This document shows positions 27,801-42,300 of a stretch of 64,000 nucleotides of DNA, one piece after another. Both the position numbers and the translations under genes were made by a program. This DNA comes from Rhinopithecus roxellana (Eukaryota > Chordata > Mammalia > Primates > Cercopithecidae). The notes beneath the pieces were generated by a model. The model did no database searches. It saw only the letters and a list, made by a program, of their open reading frames with translations, and was not told the origin of the DNA. Numbering within the stretch: the first letter of the stretch is position 1; each line of letters begins with the position of its first letter. The stretch is taken from positions 95,696,089 through 95,760,088 of the forward strand of contig NC_044551.1 in assembly GCF_007565055.1 (NCBI RefSeq), in the 5' to 3' direction.

Positions 27801-30800
27801 ATTTCTTCATAGCAGTGACAGAATGGACTAATACAGTAGGTTTTATAGATTCTACTCCCTATTGAGAGAGCCGGAAATCTAAAGTGATGCAGTGATGAAT
27901 CATATGAAAGCATATAAAACATAATGGACTACTCACTGATTACATGATTAATTACACAATTTACCTTTGTTATGATCCAGTGTGCACACAAACATGGAGG
28001 GAAAGGAGAGGCCAGACCTAGCCCAAACTGTCACTGTTAACCATTATGCAAGTTCTTCCCTTTAGTGGCTCTTCCAAGTATTCATTTTTGGTACTTCGTT
28101 TATACTTACAAGAAACTTATCCCTATACTACTCCATGAATTACATCTTGTTTTAAACTCTGTTGCTATGTTGATAACTCCCAAGTTTATATCTCAGTTTC
28201 AGATCATATCTCCTTTCAACATCTCCATTTGGACATCTAAGAGACATCTCCTACTTAGCACCATCAGCAAAACAAAACGTCTGATCCTCCCTTGAAACCT
28301 GTTCCACCTCAGCCTTCCATAGCCTGGCAAATGGCAACACTATTCTTCCAGATGCTCTGGCCAAAACTTTTGAACCCTGCTTGGTCATTTTCTTTTCCTC
28401 AAATTCAACAACAAATTCATTGGCAAGTTCTATCATCTCCACCTCAAAATGAGATTCAGAATCTAATTATTTCTCACTCCCTCCACTATCACCACACTGG
28501 TTTAAACTATCATCGTCACCTCCCCTCTAAATTAGGAGGTCTAAACAGGTCTCCCTACCCCTGGCCTTACACGCCGGTCTACTTCCAGCCCAGCAGTCAC
28601 AATGATGCTACTAAAACATACTTCCTCTCTCAAAACCCTCCAATGGCCAATCTTTCCACTCAGGATGAAAGGTAAAGACCTTACCAAGGCTTATAAGGCT
28701 CTACCAAGCTGCCCCCTCCTTCATTACTGCTGGGACCTCATTTCCTACTTTTCTCCCACTTTTCACTTTGCTCCAGCCACACTTGCTATTTCCTACATCA
28801 GTGGTTTTAAAATTTCAGTGCATGAGGATCACCTGGAAGGCTTGTGCTATAGGCTTGGAACAGCATCTGGGAATTTGCACTTCTAATCCCATGTGATGTG
28901 GTGCTGCTATTCCAGGAAACACACTTTGAGACTTACTGTCTCAAACCCATAAAGAACTCTCTTGCCTCAGGGCCTCTGCATTGGCTGCTGCTCTGTCAAG
29001 TCTGTTCTTCCAAATAACTCACTCTCTTCCCTTATTCAAGTCTTCCTCAAATGTCACATTCTCAGTGAGCCTCATCGTGACCACCCTCTTTAAAATGCTA
29101 GCCCACCAGCTGACTCTCCAGCTCTCCTGCTCACCAATGTCTGTACTTTTTATGGCATTTACCACCTTCTAACATAATACATAAATTATATGTTATGCTC
29201 CAGGGATAGTTTGGTCTTCGAGTCTATTTTGTTCATTGATAAATTCTCCAGTCAGAGAAACAAAGCCTGGTACATAGTAGGCACTCAATTAACACTGCAA
29301 ATTGAATGACCAAATGTTGCATCTGTTTTCAAATTGATAAACTGAAACACACAGTGAACCGGAAAGTCTAGTCTTTGTGCCAGAAATACAGATGTGGAAA
29401 TGCTCACTCTCTGAAAACCATGACGTTAAAAATAAAGGATGTGCTAACAAAACTGCATGAAGGCAAACAGCAAAGACCAGTGGCCTCTGCTTTATGTTTC
29501 AGCCAGTTAATCACCATTGACTGAATGGTTTTAGTTGGTAAGACCCCACCAGACTCTCAACTCACACTCTGAGCACAGTGAATCAGGTCTGGGGCCAGTC
29601 GAGGAAAGAAAGAATTCCCTCTTTAAGCAAAACAAAAGTTCAGGATTTGTATCGATTCTTAACTCTTGAAGATGTAGCAACTCAAGCAAAACCTGCTCTT
29701 ACCATCTTTGTTTCCATCTGTTATCTGGTTACATATGAAAGCTCCCTTAGTGGTTATTTCAATTCATTGATTCATGAGATGAGAATTTCAAATTTCAGAA
29801 AACGTAGAAATGAGTACAAACAAGTGACATTTAATGGCTGCTATAAAATTCATTTCCATAAGCAGTTATAATAAAAGCCTTCACATTATGGTTGTACTAG
29901 GAAATAAAAGTGATAATGAAAATTCAAACAATTTTTATTGCCATATTTATAAATTTCACACACTATCACTATCATTTCTGAGTTCCTAAAGGTGAGCATT
30001 TAAAGGTCTTCACCTGAAGACAGGTAAGGGAAGAAATGTAAAGCAGTAGAAAGACTGAGGTTTTGACATCAGGAAGACATATGTTTGAATTGTAGCTCTC
30101 AAAACCCATCATCTACATGACATTTGTCATGTTTTAAAACTCTGCAGGCCTCAGTATTTTCATCCACAAAATGTATGTAAAAACTGCTCATAGGATGATG
30201 GTGAAGATATAGCCAGTAATGCAGCTAAGGCAGTGGTTAGATTATGATAACTGCTCAAAATGTCTCTTCCCTTCCATCTTCTCCCTTGATTCATTTCTGG
30301 CCAACTTTTCAGAAGCATGATAATGCTTATTGTAAAAATAAGTAGTTTGAAAAATCAAGTCGAAATGTGGCACAAAGTAAACGATAAATGATATTTTGCA
30401 TTTCACATATTATCATGAAAGTGTATAATAAAGTAGCTGAAAAGGGATAAGGAGAACTTAGAATGCTAGGGACGAATGCTTTCATGTCAACTGGGAATGA
30501 GAGCATGGACTGTCAAACTCAAAAGCAGCACCAGGTCTTATCAATTCTTCCTGCACACAAACCTTTATCTTCTGCCCATGTTTTCAATCACATAACCACT
30601 GCCCTACTTGAGAATTTACTTGTCATTCATAGACTACTCTAACAAAGCTGGTCTTCCTGCTGACGCTTTTCCACTCATAGTCATTCAGGAGATCTCCCTT
30701 ACCTATTTTGAAAGGTCCAAAATTCTCAACATAGTTGGCAAAACCTGTCACAATCTACTTTTCTAATCTTATTTCTACTTGAGAACTATGGAATTGAGGT

Positions 30801-31478
30801 TAAAATCATGCCTCCATGTTGCTTATGAAACAAATATTAATAAAATAAACATAGTAATGATGTATACGATGAGTGGCAAACCATTCAATTCTTGATAAAA
30901 AAAAATAGTAACTAAAAAGATTGAACATTATTAAGACGGCTGTGGTCAATTTAATATCATTGTTAACAAATTTGTCGATTAAAATAATTGCCTATATTCC
31001 CAAAGGATTAAAATAAAGCTAAGAAGTACATTTCCCCAAAGTTTGAAATGGATGAAAAAAAAAATGTATTAAGTAAATAATATAATTTAAAGTACTATTT
31101 GGAATCCCAAAAACAATCTGTATATTAAATAGAAACAAGTGGCCAAATACTTGGGCACTAGAAAGTTATTGGCAAAAGAAAGGTTACCTGAGGAAAAAAA
31201 AAAAAAAAGAACAATTGTTGCTTGTTTTTCGTTCAACGTTAAAAGATTGAAAACCTACTTAGGGATGTGGTTATAGGCATATTTTCATCTATATGGCTGA
31301 TTTAAACATATTTGTATTAAATGATTACTTTCATTCCACCAATTCATAAGAAGATAAGACTCTTTCAGATTAATATGATGAGGCAAAGTTAATCAAAATA
31401 ATTTTATCCGTAAATCTCTTTCCCACCAAAAGGATTATCTTTCAGCAGGCAGATAGATAGATAATAGATAGATAGATA

Positions 31479-31519
<41 letters not shown>

Positions 31520-34500
31520 ACAGTAAAGATTTGCACTAAGTATTCTATATAAATTCTAAGGCTACAATGTAAAATTCTTATGTAAACGGTGACATATTCC
31601 AAAGGGAATTTTAAAAGTACGAAATAGATCAAAGATCTAAAAGTAAGACTTGAAACTATAAAACTACTAGAAGAAAACATAAAGGAAATGCTTCAGGACA
31701 CTGGTCTGGGAAAAGAGTCTATGAATAAGACCTCAAAAGTACAGGCAACAAAAGCCAAAATAAACAAATGGGGTTATATCAAAAACTTCTGCACAGCAAA
31801 GGAAACAATCAACAGAGTGAAAAGATAACTTACAAAATGGAAACAAATAGTTACACGCTATTTATCCAAGAGGGGATTAATATCCAGAGCATACAAGGAA
31901 CTCAAACATCTCAACAGAAAAAAAAGTCGATTAAAAAATATGTAAATTATCTGAACAGACATGTCTCAAAAGGCATAAAAATGGCCAAGAAATATATGAA
32001 AAAATTCTCAACATCACTAATCATTGGGGAAATGCAAATCAAAACCAAAATGACATATCATCTCACCCCAGCTAGGTTGGCTATTATCAAAAAGTCAAAA
32101 AATAACAAACCCTAGTGAGGATGCAGAGAAAAGAAAACTGTTAAACACTGTGGGTGGGAAAGTAAACTAGTACAACCATTATGGAGAACAGTATGGAAGT
32201 CCCTCAAAAAACCACACACACGGACACACACATTGAAACAAATAGAACTACCACATGATCCAGCAATCCCACTACTGGGCATTTACGCAAAGGAAAGGCA
32301 ATCAGTGTATTGAACACATGTCTGCACCCTCATGTTTACTGCAGCACTATCCACAATTGACAAGATATGGAATTAACCTAGGTGCCCAATAACAGACAAA
32401 CAGGTGAAGGAAATGTGGTATACATACACAATGGAATACTATTCAGCAATAAAAAAGAATAAAATCCTGTCATTCACAGCACCATGGATGGAACTGGAGG
32501 TCATTATGCTAAGTGAAATAAGTTAGGAACAGAAAGTAAAACACTACATATTCTCACTCACATGTGTAAGCTAAAAAAAAAAAAATGTTGATCTCATAGA
32601 AGTGAAAAGCAGAACAGAGGATACTAGAGGCTGGGAAGGGTAGGGGAAAGGGTGAGAGAGGGAGAGATTTGTTAAGATACAAAATTACAGCTAGATAGGA
32701 CGAATAAGTTATAGTGTCTTATAGCATTACAGGATGACTGCACTTAATGATTATATTACATAATTTCTAATAGTTCAAAGGAGAATACTGAATGTCCCCA
32801 ACATAGAGAAACGATCAATGTTTGAGATGATGGATATGCTAATTACCCCAATCTGATCACTATACATTATACTATGGAAATACCACTATGTACCCCATAA
32901 ACATGTACAATTACTATATATCAATTAAAAATAAAATAAAAATTTACATGTACAGGGTAGTTTGGTAAAATTTCGTGAACACGGCATTTGTTAATTAAAT
33001 GATTTTTTACTGTAAGTAGCTTAAAGAAGCAAATGAAAACTAAACTTATTTGTGTACATAAACTGCATTTATAACCAAGGTTTTGAAATCAGTAAAAGAC
33101 AAACGGCAGCCAGAGTTCTCATTCTTAAAGGTATAACTCAGGCTCCATTACCAAATACTATTTCTCTTTTGTACTTTACACTAGTAATTAAAATAGGAAG
33201 ATTAAACAAGAGAACTCAGAAAGAGATTTCTTTTTCCTCCACCAACAGTGAGCTGGTGATAATGATGTCTATTTAATGTCCTTCTCAAACTACTTCCCAT
33301 GTCACTTTCACCAAGTTCAGGAACTTGTACCTCAAAAGGAAATCACACACTTGTTTGCTCATCCAGAATTCTGAACAACGATGATCCCTGAGGCCTTGTA
33401 TTGTGGGACCAGTAGGAGCTGTTGATCAACACTGGCATTTTTCTCCCAATGGAACATAGATTTTTTTTAAGTTTCTGTTTTATTCTCTATGATCCAAGTG
33501 AGAGTGAGTCTAAGAGATGTGCTTTCTATAAAGGAAGGTTGTTGTAGACCTACTGGTTTCCTGCCTGTTCAAAATGGTCTAGATACATCACCTTCTGGTA
33601 ACAGCAGGAGAATGTCCAAATCTACTCACAGGTACATCAGATAAACAACTGGATAGAGCCTTGATGTGAATGTGAACAGCACATGCATTTAAAATGACTG
33701 TCTTGAAGCACAAGAATATAAACTTTGTTGAAATTCATGCTTCCTTGCATTCAGATGCTCTAATGCATTTCTGAAGCAAACAAACCTGAAGGTCTAGCAG
33801 GTATACAACTGAGCATTCATGAGACCCGATTACGTGTGATAATAAGGTCCCTCATTGACCCTGTATCCTCAGGACACAGAACAACTGATTAATTTTTGGA
33901 GTCAAAGATGTGTCTTTCCGTTGCATGAAAAATTCCCATTCAGAGCCTCCTTTCACAAGAAGAACCAACAAATCTAAGAAGTCATGACTCATCCCCACTG
34001 AAGAGACTCAGCCTTTGTTTCAGCCCCACATTCCTCAGATGGTTTCCAACATCAACTTCCTATTCTGTGTGGGATCTCCTATCCCTTCCTGTGTGTAATC
34101 TTCCTAGCATCAACAGACCTCCTTAAACCAATAAAATTTCAAATTGATATTTTATATTTATAATCACCCAAGAAGTGAGATTATAGTCAGAGAGAATGCA
34201 TTGTCACTGAAGTCAAAGGAATAATTTGGACTTTAAAACACTGATATATCTGTGTTCATAAGGCACAGACATAAGACTCTTTTCAATAGAGTAACTAGGC
34301 TATAGGAAATGACCCAAAAGCAGCAGGGATCAACTCAGACCCATTTGCACCACCCAGATTGAGAGGGTCCAGCAGTGTTAGCAGATTCAGGAATATGCTG
34401 GGAAGTGAAGAAGCTGCAAAATAAAAGCCCCTTAGAATAAGCATACTGCTGAAAATCCATCAAAATTAAGCTCAGCAGTTCACTTCTTCTATCACTACAA

Positions 34501-37500
34501 GACCTCATTTTGGGAACAAAATAAATAAAGGTTAGGTGTTATAATGTTGTTCACATTATAAAAGAAAACGAGTGTCTATAATTATGCAAGAAAAAAATGA
34601 GTGTCACATTATTCTGGCTGATCATTTTGTAAGAATTATTTACTGTGAGCCCAGAACAGATTCTGATAATGAGATGATATTAAAGGAGTAATTTTCTCAA
34701 GACACTCAATTTTCCTAAGAAGTAAGAAACAGCCTGGTCCTGCATCCATACTGGGTTTTCAGGGTTGCTCCAAGTGTTTTCAAATGAGCTTAACAAGCTC
34801 CTTATTTCATCTTAAACCTCTGCTACAGGAATTAAGGCCCAGGGATGGGTTTATTTTTGTTGTTGTTGTTGTTGCTGTTGCTGTTGTTGTGTTTTGCTGC
34901 AATCCAAGTCTGTCAGATCCAATTATTTGTTCCAAGGAGACTGTATTCATTCAGTTGAATATAAGAAAACCAAGGACAAGAATATTATTCAAACTGCCAT
35001 AAGGCCTCTTATCTCCACGAAGCCAAGGCTACAGGTGGAAGGACAGTCTCAAATACCAGTGACAGAGGTGGCCCAAAAGACCCTCAGGAACTCCCACTTG
35101 CTCAAGGTCACATGCTATTGCTCAAGAATCCCAGTCCTGCCTGAAGTAATTACATGACAACGCTAAATTTCCTCCACCACCTCTATTGAGATTTAACTCG
35201 GGACTCAAAAACTAAGCAAGTACATATTTTGAAGGCTGTCATTACCACAACAGCAACTCAGTGGCAGGAATCAGAATCAGTATCTGCCATTCTGAGATCA
35301 CTCAATCATGTGAATTTATGAAGCTGGATTAAATGCTCCTAACGCAGCTTCCAACTTTATGACCCTGTGATTCATGTGCTATAAATTAACAATAATGTTC
35401 AGGAAAAGGGAAGGGAGAGAGAAGGAGAGGAAGTTGAGGAGAAAGAGATAGACACGTGGTAGGCTCAGAAGGGCAAGCACCGTACAACACACAGAAAAGG
35501 TACAGAGAAGGGGAAGCACAGATCCCAAAGACTTTGCTGACTGTATTAACATAAATAATCTTCAGGTCAGTACAGAAGGTGTCACTAAGTTAACTAAACT
35601 CCTCATTATTATTGAACTCAGGAGTAAATCAATAGCAACGTTAAGAGTTCATGCAGTTTCACCATAACATTCCCATTAAAATCTTCCATGGTTCTTTGCT
35701 GAAGCCTCACATGTTCCCTAGAGAAAATGCTCACTCAAAAGAAGGAAGTTTACAAATGTGTGGCCTTTTTTCATTGAGCATTAAGTTATCCCATAAAACA
35801 GAAGTAAAGAGGGCAGATATGGAGTTATGTTTCATTAGCATAGTTACGTAAGTAGCCTTCAAAACTTACAGAGTGAAACTCAAGTGTCACAAACTTCTGT
35901 CTTCTCACATCAGACCCTGTCAGGACATACTACAGGGCTCTCTTAGATCACAGATGAGAACTGGCAATGTTGTTTGTTATGAGTACAAAGTCTTAATTTT
36001 ATATTCTAAAAGCATAATAATGAATATGAAAGAAAAACCTAGATGTGTACCAGAAAATTAAAAGTCAACAGGTTAGTAAAACAGAACACACCTTTCAGAA
36101 AAATCAAGCAATATAAGACCAGAATAATGATGCTGAAGATGAGACTGATTCCTCGTAGTTTCACCATCAGCCTGTATAAAGGCAATCAATGATATATGTA
36201 ATTTATGAGACATATGTGAAACACACGGGTAGATGATTGGTTAATAATTTCCTTCAGGAAAAAAAGAAGATACTTGGAGATGAATGGGAAAAAAACACAG
36301 GGAATAAAAGGGGAGAAACTCGGTCCTGTTACAACTGTTATTATCTTAATTTTGTCAATGAAATATAACATTAAAGAAACGCAGAATGGGAGGCAGCCAC
36401 ACCTCACTCACCTGCTTCTCTGTGAGAATGACCCTTCCAAGTAACTGATCTTCTAGACCTTTCATGGTGACAGTGAAGTCAATGATGGAGGTACGGGCAC
36501 TTATCTCAGGGGTGTAGGCTGGGTTAGGCAGTTTGGTGGTAATGTAGAGTCTAAAGCCATCCAACACATCTACTTCCTTGTCACCAACCTTCACCTTTTT
36601 TATAAAAAGAAATTTAAAAGTAATAAAATAGAGCTATACCTTACTATGTCTTTTTTGTATCAGATCAAGTATTGTTTTAAATAATGACATAACTGGAGAT
36701 CATTTGTATACTAAAAAAGAAATGGTCATGAGGCATCTGCACAGCTTCAGACAACGAGGAGGAAAGGAAGGAAGCAAAGAAGGATGGAAGGAAGACTGAA
36801 TATAGAATTTAACACCAAAATTGTGATCCCATTGTAGGAGTGAGATGGATCCCTTACCCAAAATTCAGTTCAGAGGTTGAGACCGATGATGCTACACATG
36901 CATCAAAAGAGTATAAAAAGGCTTATTACTCACATGATGAGATTGTGGGAGAGATCAGAGCAGGTTCCCAAACAGATCCCAAAAACTGGCTTGAGAGAGC
37001 AGGGAGGGGCAGCTGCTCTAGGGCTTTATGGTGTTTAGGGGGTAGAGCTGGGCTGAGGGTTCCCATACATAGGTATGGACAGGGGGTTGCATGGTTTGAA
37101 TTTTCAACTTGTGCCAAAGGAGGGGGCACCCAGGTTTTATCAGCGTGCCCAGATGTGAGTGGGGCAGAAGGGGAGAGGGGAATGGAGAAGTTTCAAAACT
37201 ATCAACATCAAGAGGCAGTCAGACCCCTTCACATACTACAGAAGTGAAGTCAATATTCCTAAAACGATTGCTCTTGGATATTTTAATCCAAAGTCAAGAA
37301 GTGTAGAAGAGAAAAACAAACCTTTCCCATGGACTCAAATTTAAGTTGCTGCCTATTAAGAGAATTCTATCTGTGTCACATTGACCTGGCCTCATGGTAA
37401 CTGTTCTGCACATTGTCATCCATACGTTTAACCTACCTTAAAGGTAGACCCAGTTTTAATGAAGTTTCTTTCCAAAACATTATCTAGTGCTGGATCTAGT

Positions 37501-39306
37501 TCCTCTCCAACATCTTCAATAAGCAAGGGCCTTCCAAGAGAAAGGCTGTCTTCCAGGTGGTTTCTGAAGTACTTGTGATTTAAAGATGTGATCTAAGAAC
37601 AGGATCACAAGGTTCAAGGTTGCTGTTGATAGACATTATTATGAAGCAAGCACAGGAATAACTGTTTTCAAATGAAGCCTAAAGCATTCTACTGCAAGAG
37701 GCAAATACAAATTGAGCATCCAAAATGTCCCAAAATACAAAACTTGTTGAGAGTCCACATGATGCCACAGTGGAAAATTCCACACCTGACTTCTGTGCTT
37801 TCTGATGGTTGAATGTACATAAACTTTGTTTCATACATAAAATTGTTTTAAGTATTCTATAAAATTGCCTTCAAGTATATGAATAAGGTGTATATGAAAC
37901 ATAAATGAATTTCGTGCTCTGACTTGAGTCCCATCCTCAAGTTATCCCATTATGTACATGTAAATATTCCAAAATCTAAAATCTGGAACACTTCTGATCT
38001 CAAATATTTAGGATAAGGGGGCATTCACCTTTTACATAGATTTTTAGAGACCCTTGGTTTTGAAACCCACACTTGGTGAAATTGTAAAGAAGTTTAATTG
38101 TTTCCATTGTTGTTTAGCAAACCATCATTTTGTTTTATTGGGAAGCATGTAAAGGTTCTGTGTGGTAGCAATGTTTTTTCTTCACCACTACCACTTTTGT
38201 GACAAATAATAATGTGATAATTAGGAAGTATTCATGCAAAATGCTGCACACTTTGCGTGATACAGCTCTGCCATTCTCTACTCATCAAAGAGAGCCCTGG
38301 ACCCTGACAGAATAGTCTGAAACCACTGAAAGATGGCATTGGTAGAGATTAACACATATGCAAATAATGAAAGTTTTAGAAAATATTTTCATATTAGATT
38401 TAAGCTTGCATCTGCTACTGCTCTACCTAGGATTACAAAAACATCTCTAATGTTTTTGAATATTTCTTTCCTCTTGGATTTTTGTTTATCTGAGGCAATA
38501 AAACTTAACCAGTAACATAAACATACTAAAACACAAATTACCTGGAGTTCATTTTGGCTTTCTTTATTTTTAATCCAGATCTTGCCTTGAGTCTGTGGAT
38601 CAATTAACAAAGGGTAACGAGATGCCTTCGTGACAATAATTCCATTTTGAATGGACAGGTCATCATTTGGCAGACCTTGGAGGTTCCATTCACTAATAGT
38701 AGGAGCATCAATCAACATCTCACTGAGATTTAGGTTCTTTCCAAATGGAATTTTCCGGGCTTTCATTTCCTTCCGCCAGTCATTTAACAGAAGATCACGA
38801 AACTCTTGGTTAAATGGACCAGAATAAGACAGAAAAGCTGTAGCCAACAGTACATCCCCTAAAACAGAAAACAAACACCACTGAAATACTTTAGGTTCAT
38901 CCTTGTAATTGTACAGCATATTAAAAATGAAAAAATTTAACAGACAATAATTCTTTTAAACTAAATTCCACAAATCAAACTGGAAGCACGTGTGGCTGTG
39001 CCAGTGAATAAGCAGTAGTCTGGTTTATTAGTCAATAGGGTCCAAGTGGCCTACCAAGTGATACCTGCTAGCAGTCAAGCACTGGATGATTTTTACTCTC
39101 ATTAGAAGTGAAAAGATGGCCTCTAAGTTTAAGAGAATCAAACCTCTTAAGACAGAGCCTTCATTAAATGTGACCTTGATCAATATACCCATGTACTCAC
39201 AGAATTCTAAAGTGACCTGATAATAAAAGGTATAAAGATAGTTAACACATCTAATAAGGACAGCACAGATGCCAGACCAATGTCTCTTTCTCTGAAATAG
39301 CTGGAG

Positions 39307-39353
<47 letters not shown>

Positions 39354-42300
39354 AATTTGAAATAATCAAGCGTTGTTTTTTAATTTTGATTAAAGTATAA
39401 GCCGTCTAAAGTATAAGCTGTCTAATTCCCTATCACAGTCAACACACAATCTCATTAATAAAGCAATTTACACACCTACGAGTCTTTTAGTTTGTGCAGC
39501 AAACTCTTGGCTTTGCTGTGTCCATCTTTCCTTTTCGCCTGCCAAGCCACTGATGAGTGTGGAAGCTGTCTGCATCTTGTGTCTGCATCGCTCTGCGTCT
39601 TCGAGTAAGGTCTAACAAAAGTCATATCACAAGAAAACTTTTACTGAAATAAAGACAGCCTCTGGCTCAAAAATATAACTGTAGAACATGCCATACTATC
39701 TGCCTTCCTGAGGCATGTGAGCCATTACTTCACAAGAAGCATGACATTCTATTTCCATGTGTCTGTCAGCCCAGTCCTCTCTCCTTTGCCCTGTCCTCTC
39801 TCTTATCCCCTGCTCATGGAACTTGGCTGGATGGAGTTTCGCTCTTGTTACCCCAGCTGGACTCCAATGGTGCGATCTCAGCTCACTGCAACCTCTGCCT
39901 CCCGGGTTCAAGCAATTCTCCTGCCTCAGCCTCCCAAGTAGCTGGGATTATAGGCATGTGCCACCATGCCCCATTAATTTTGTACTTTTAGTAGAGATGG
40001 GATTTCTCCATGTTGGTCAGGCTGGTCTCAAACTTCCAACCTCAGGTGATCCACCCACCTCAGCCTCCCAAAGTGCTGGGATTACAGGCATGAGCCACCA
40101 CACCTGGCCAGTGCTTAGTTCTTAAAAACAAATGGCTCCAGTGGCTCACGCCTGTAATCCCAGGACTTTGGGAGGCCATGAAGTGGGCGGATCACTTGAG
40201 ATCAGGAGTTCAAGACCAGCCTGACCAACATGGTGAAACCCCGTCTCTACTAAAAATACAAAAATTAGACGGGCGTGGTGGCAGGCACTTGTAATCCCAC
40301 ATACTTGGGAGGCTGAGGCAGGAGAATCACTTGAACCCAGGAGGTGGAGTTTGCAGTGAGCCAAAATCGTGCCGCTCAAATCCAGCCTTGGCAACATAGT
40401 GAGACTCTGTCTCAAAAAAACACAAAAAGCAAAAAACAAATAGCTCTGTTTCTTAGGGTTTAAGCAACAATTACTTATTCTACTTGTAAAAATCTAAACT
40501 TATGAAATAAAATGGGTATGGACAAAGGTTTAGCTACATGCCAAGTCATTGGGTGTTCAAATATATATATACATGCTAAATGTCTAACAATAGAGGATTA
40601 TTTAAATAAATTATAGTGTATCCATAAGAATACTCTGAAGCCATCAAAAAAATCCTATAAAAATTTTTATGACCAAGAAAGAAAAGCACAATATATTAAG
40701 TTAAAAATTTAATTTATAAAATGGTATTCCTAAATTATCAGTTATGGAGTTTAAAATGCATGTGAAAGGTGTATATTATGATATGAATAATAACAGAATA
40801 TGATTAATGTTTATCTCCAGGGTTACCTGTATTTTCTATAGAGACATGAATTGCTTTTGTAATAATAACACATTACAGTGTTTTTCAAAAGCAGGATATT
40901 TATTCCACTTTGTCCTAATCTATTTTCTTCCTCTAGAGTTAAGGCAAAAAAACTAACAGTCCATCAGACAGGCACATCCCCTAACCATGGCCCCTCACAT
41001 CTGTCTGCTTCCTTCAAGAAGGAAGGTGCCAGTTGGGAAGGACAATCCTACATCGTTTATTAGAAAAAAAACCTTTTTATTTGTAAGATACGTTTAATAT
41101 TGATTTGCTTTCGCTAAATTCTTCAATCCCAATTCCATCAGCCAAATCCGAAAATGACCAGGCCTCTCCCTTTCTGGCTTTTGTTTTCTGGAAGCCCAGG
41201 CTTCTTTGGGGGATTACAATTTGGGAGAAGAGAAAGGAGCAAATGTTGAGAATGCAAGAGAAAGAAAACCGTAAGTTCTGTGTGTTCCTCCCAGCCTGTT
41301 GAGGGGAGCACACGGGACTTATTGGGTTCCCTGAGTAGTACCCCCATCCTCAGGCCCACTCTCTCATAGGTCCCAGAGAGGTGACCAGCTCTCCTGCAGG
41401 CCTAGGCAAGCTCAACCCTAGGAAAAGGCACTGGATTCTGCATGGGGTGTAGCCAGGACACACTCTCCTTCAATGGGCCATGCCGGCCTGGGCCATGGTG
41501 AACTGTAGATTGGAACCCTTCTCCTGCCTTCTGGGAGGCCCACAAACCCCCGGACTTTCATGCAGTCCTACGGAGGGAGAAGAGCAACAAAAACGACTGA
41601 AGATCAAGTTCAGAAGTTGGTTGTAGGAATGTCCAGATTTTTTTTTTTAATAAGGAAGCTGACATTTGTTGAAATTCAAGTTTTAGAGTTAGAGCCATAA
41701 TGTTACAGTTCTTCTGTGGTCCCATGATTATTTACCTAACAAATAGAAGATGCTCCAAAACAATAAAGCTTGCTGAATGAATTAAGGTAAAAATGTTAAA
41801 ATTTACACATAATAAAATGAGAAGGTAAAATATTTTCCCTGTGTTCAGTAGAGCTTCCTGATACAAATAACCATCCAAAATGGTAGAAATTAACACTCCT
41901 TCCAAAGTAGATTCTTTCAAACTGCTATAATGTTTTCCATACATAAGTGAATTTTATGAGGCATAAGTATACAAACCCACATAAGTGCTACTTCTTTTTT
42001 ATAATTTAATTTTCATTTTAAGTTCAGGGGTACCTGTACAGGTTTGTCCTATAAGTAAACTTGTGTTGTGGGGGTGTGTTGTGCAGATTTTTTCATCACC
42101 CAGGTATTAAGACTAGTACTTGTTATTTTTCCTGATTCTCCCCCTCCTCCCACCCTCCACCCTCCAATAAGCCCCAATGTGTGTTGTTCCTGTCTATGCA
42201 TCCATGTATTCTCATCATTTAGATTCCACTTATAAGTGAAAATATATGGTATTTGGTTTCTCAGTTCCTGTGTTAGTTGCTAAGGATAATGGCCTCCAGT

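Noticed and set aside
31768..32115. 115-codon open frame
   Set aside because: Part of decayed L1 ORF2; the frame is broken on both sides.
36840..37247. 135-codon open frame on the plus strand
   Set aside because: Antisense and intronic, no recognisable domain, overlapping open frames on the other strand in a G-rich segment; length is compatible with chance.
39757..40125. 122-codon open frame
   Set aside because: Translated Alu sequence (reverse Alu at 39821-40110).
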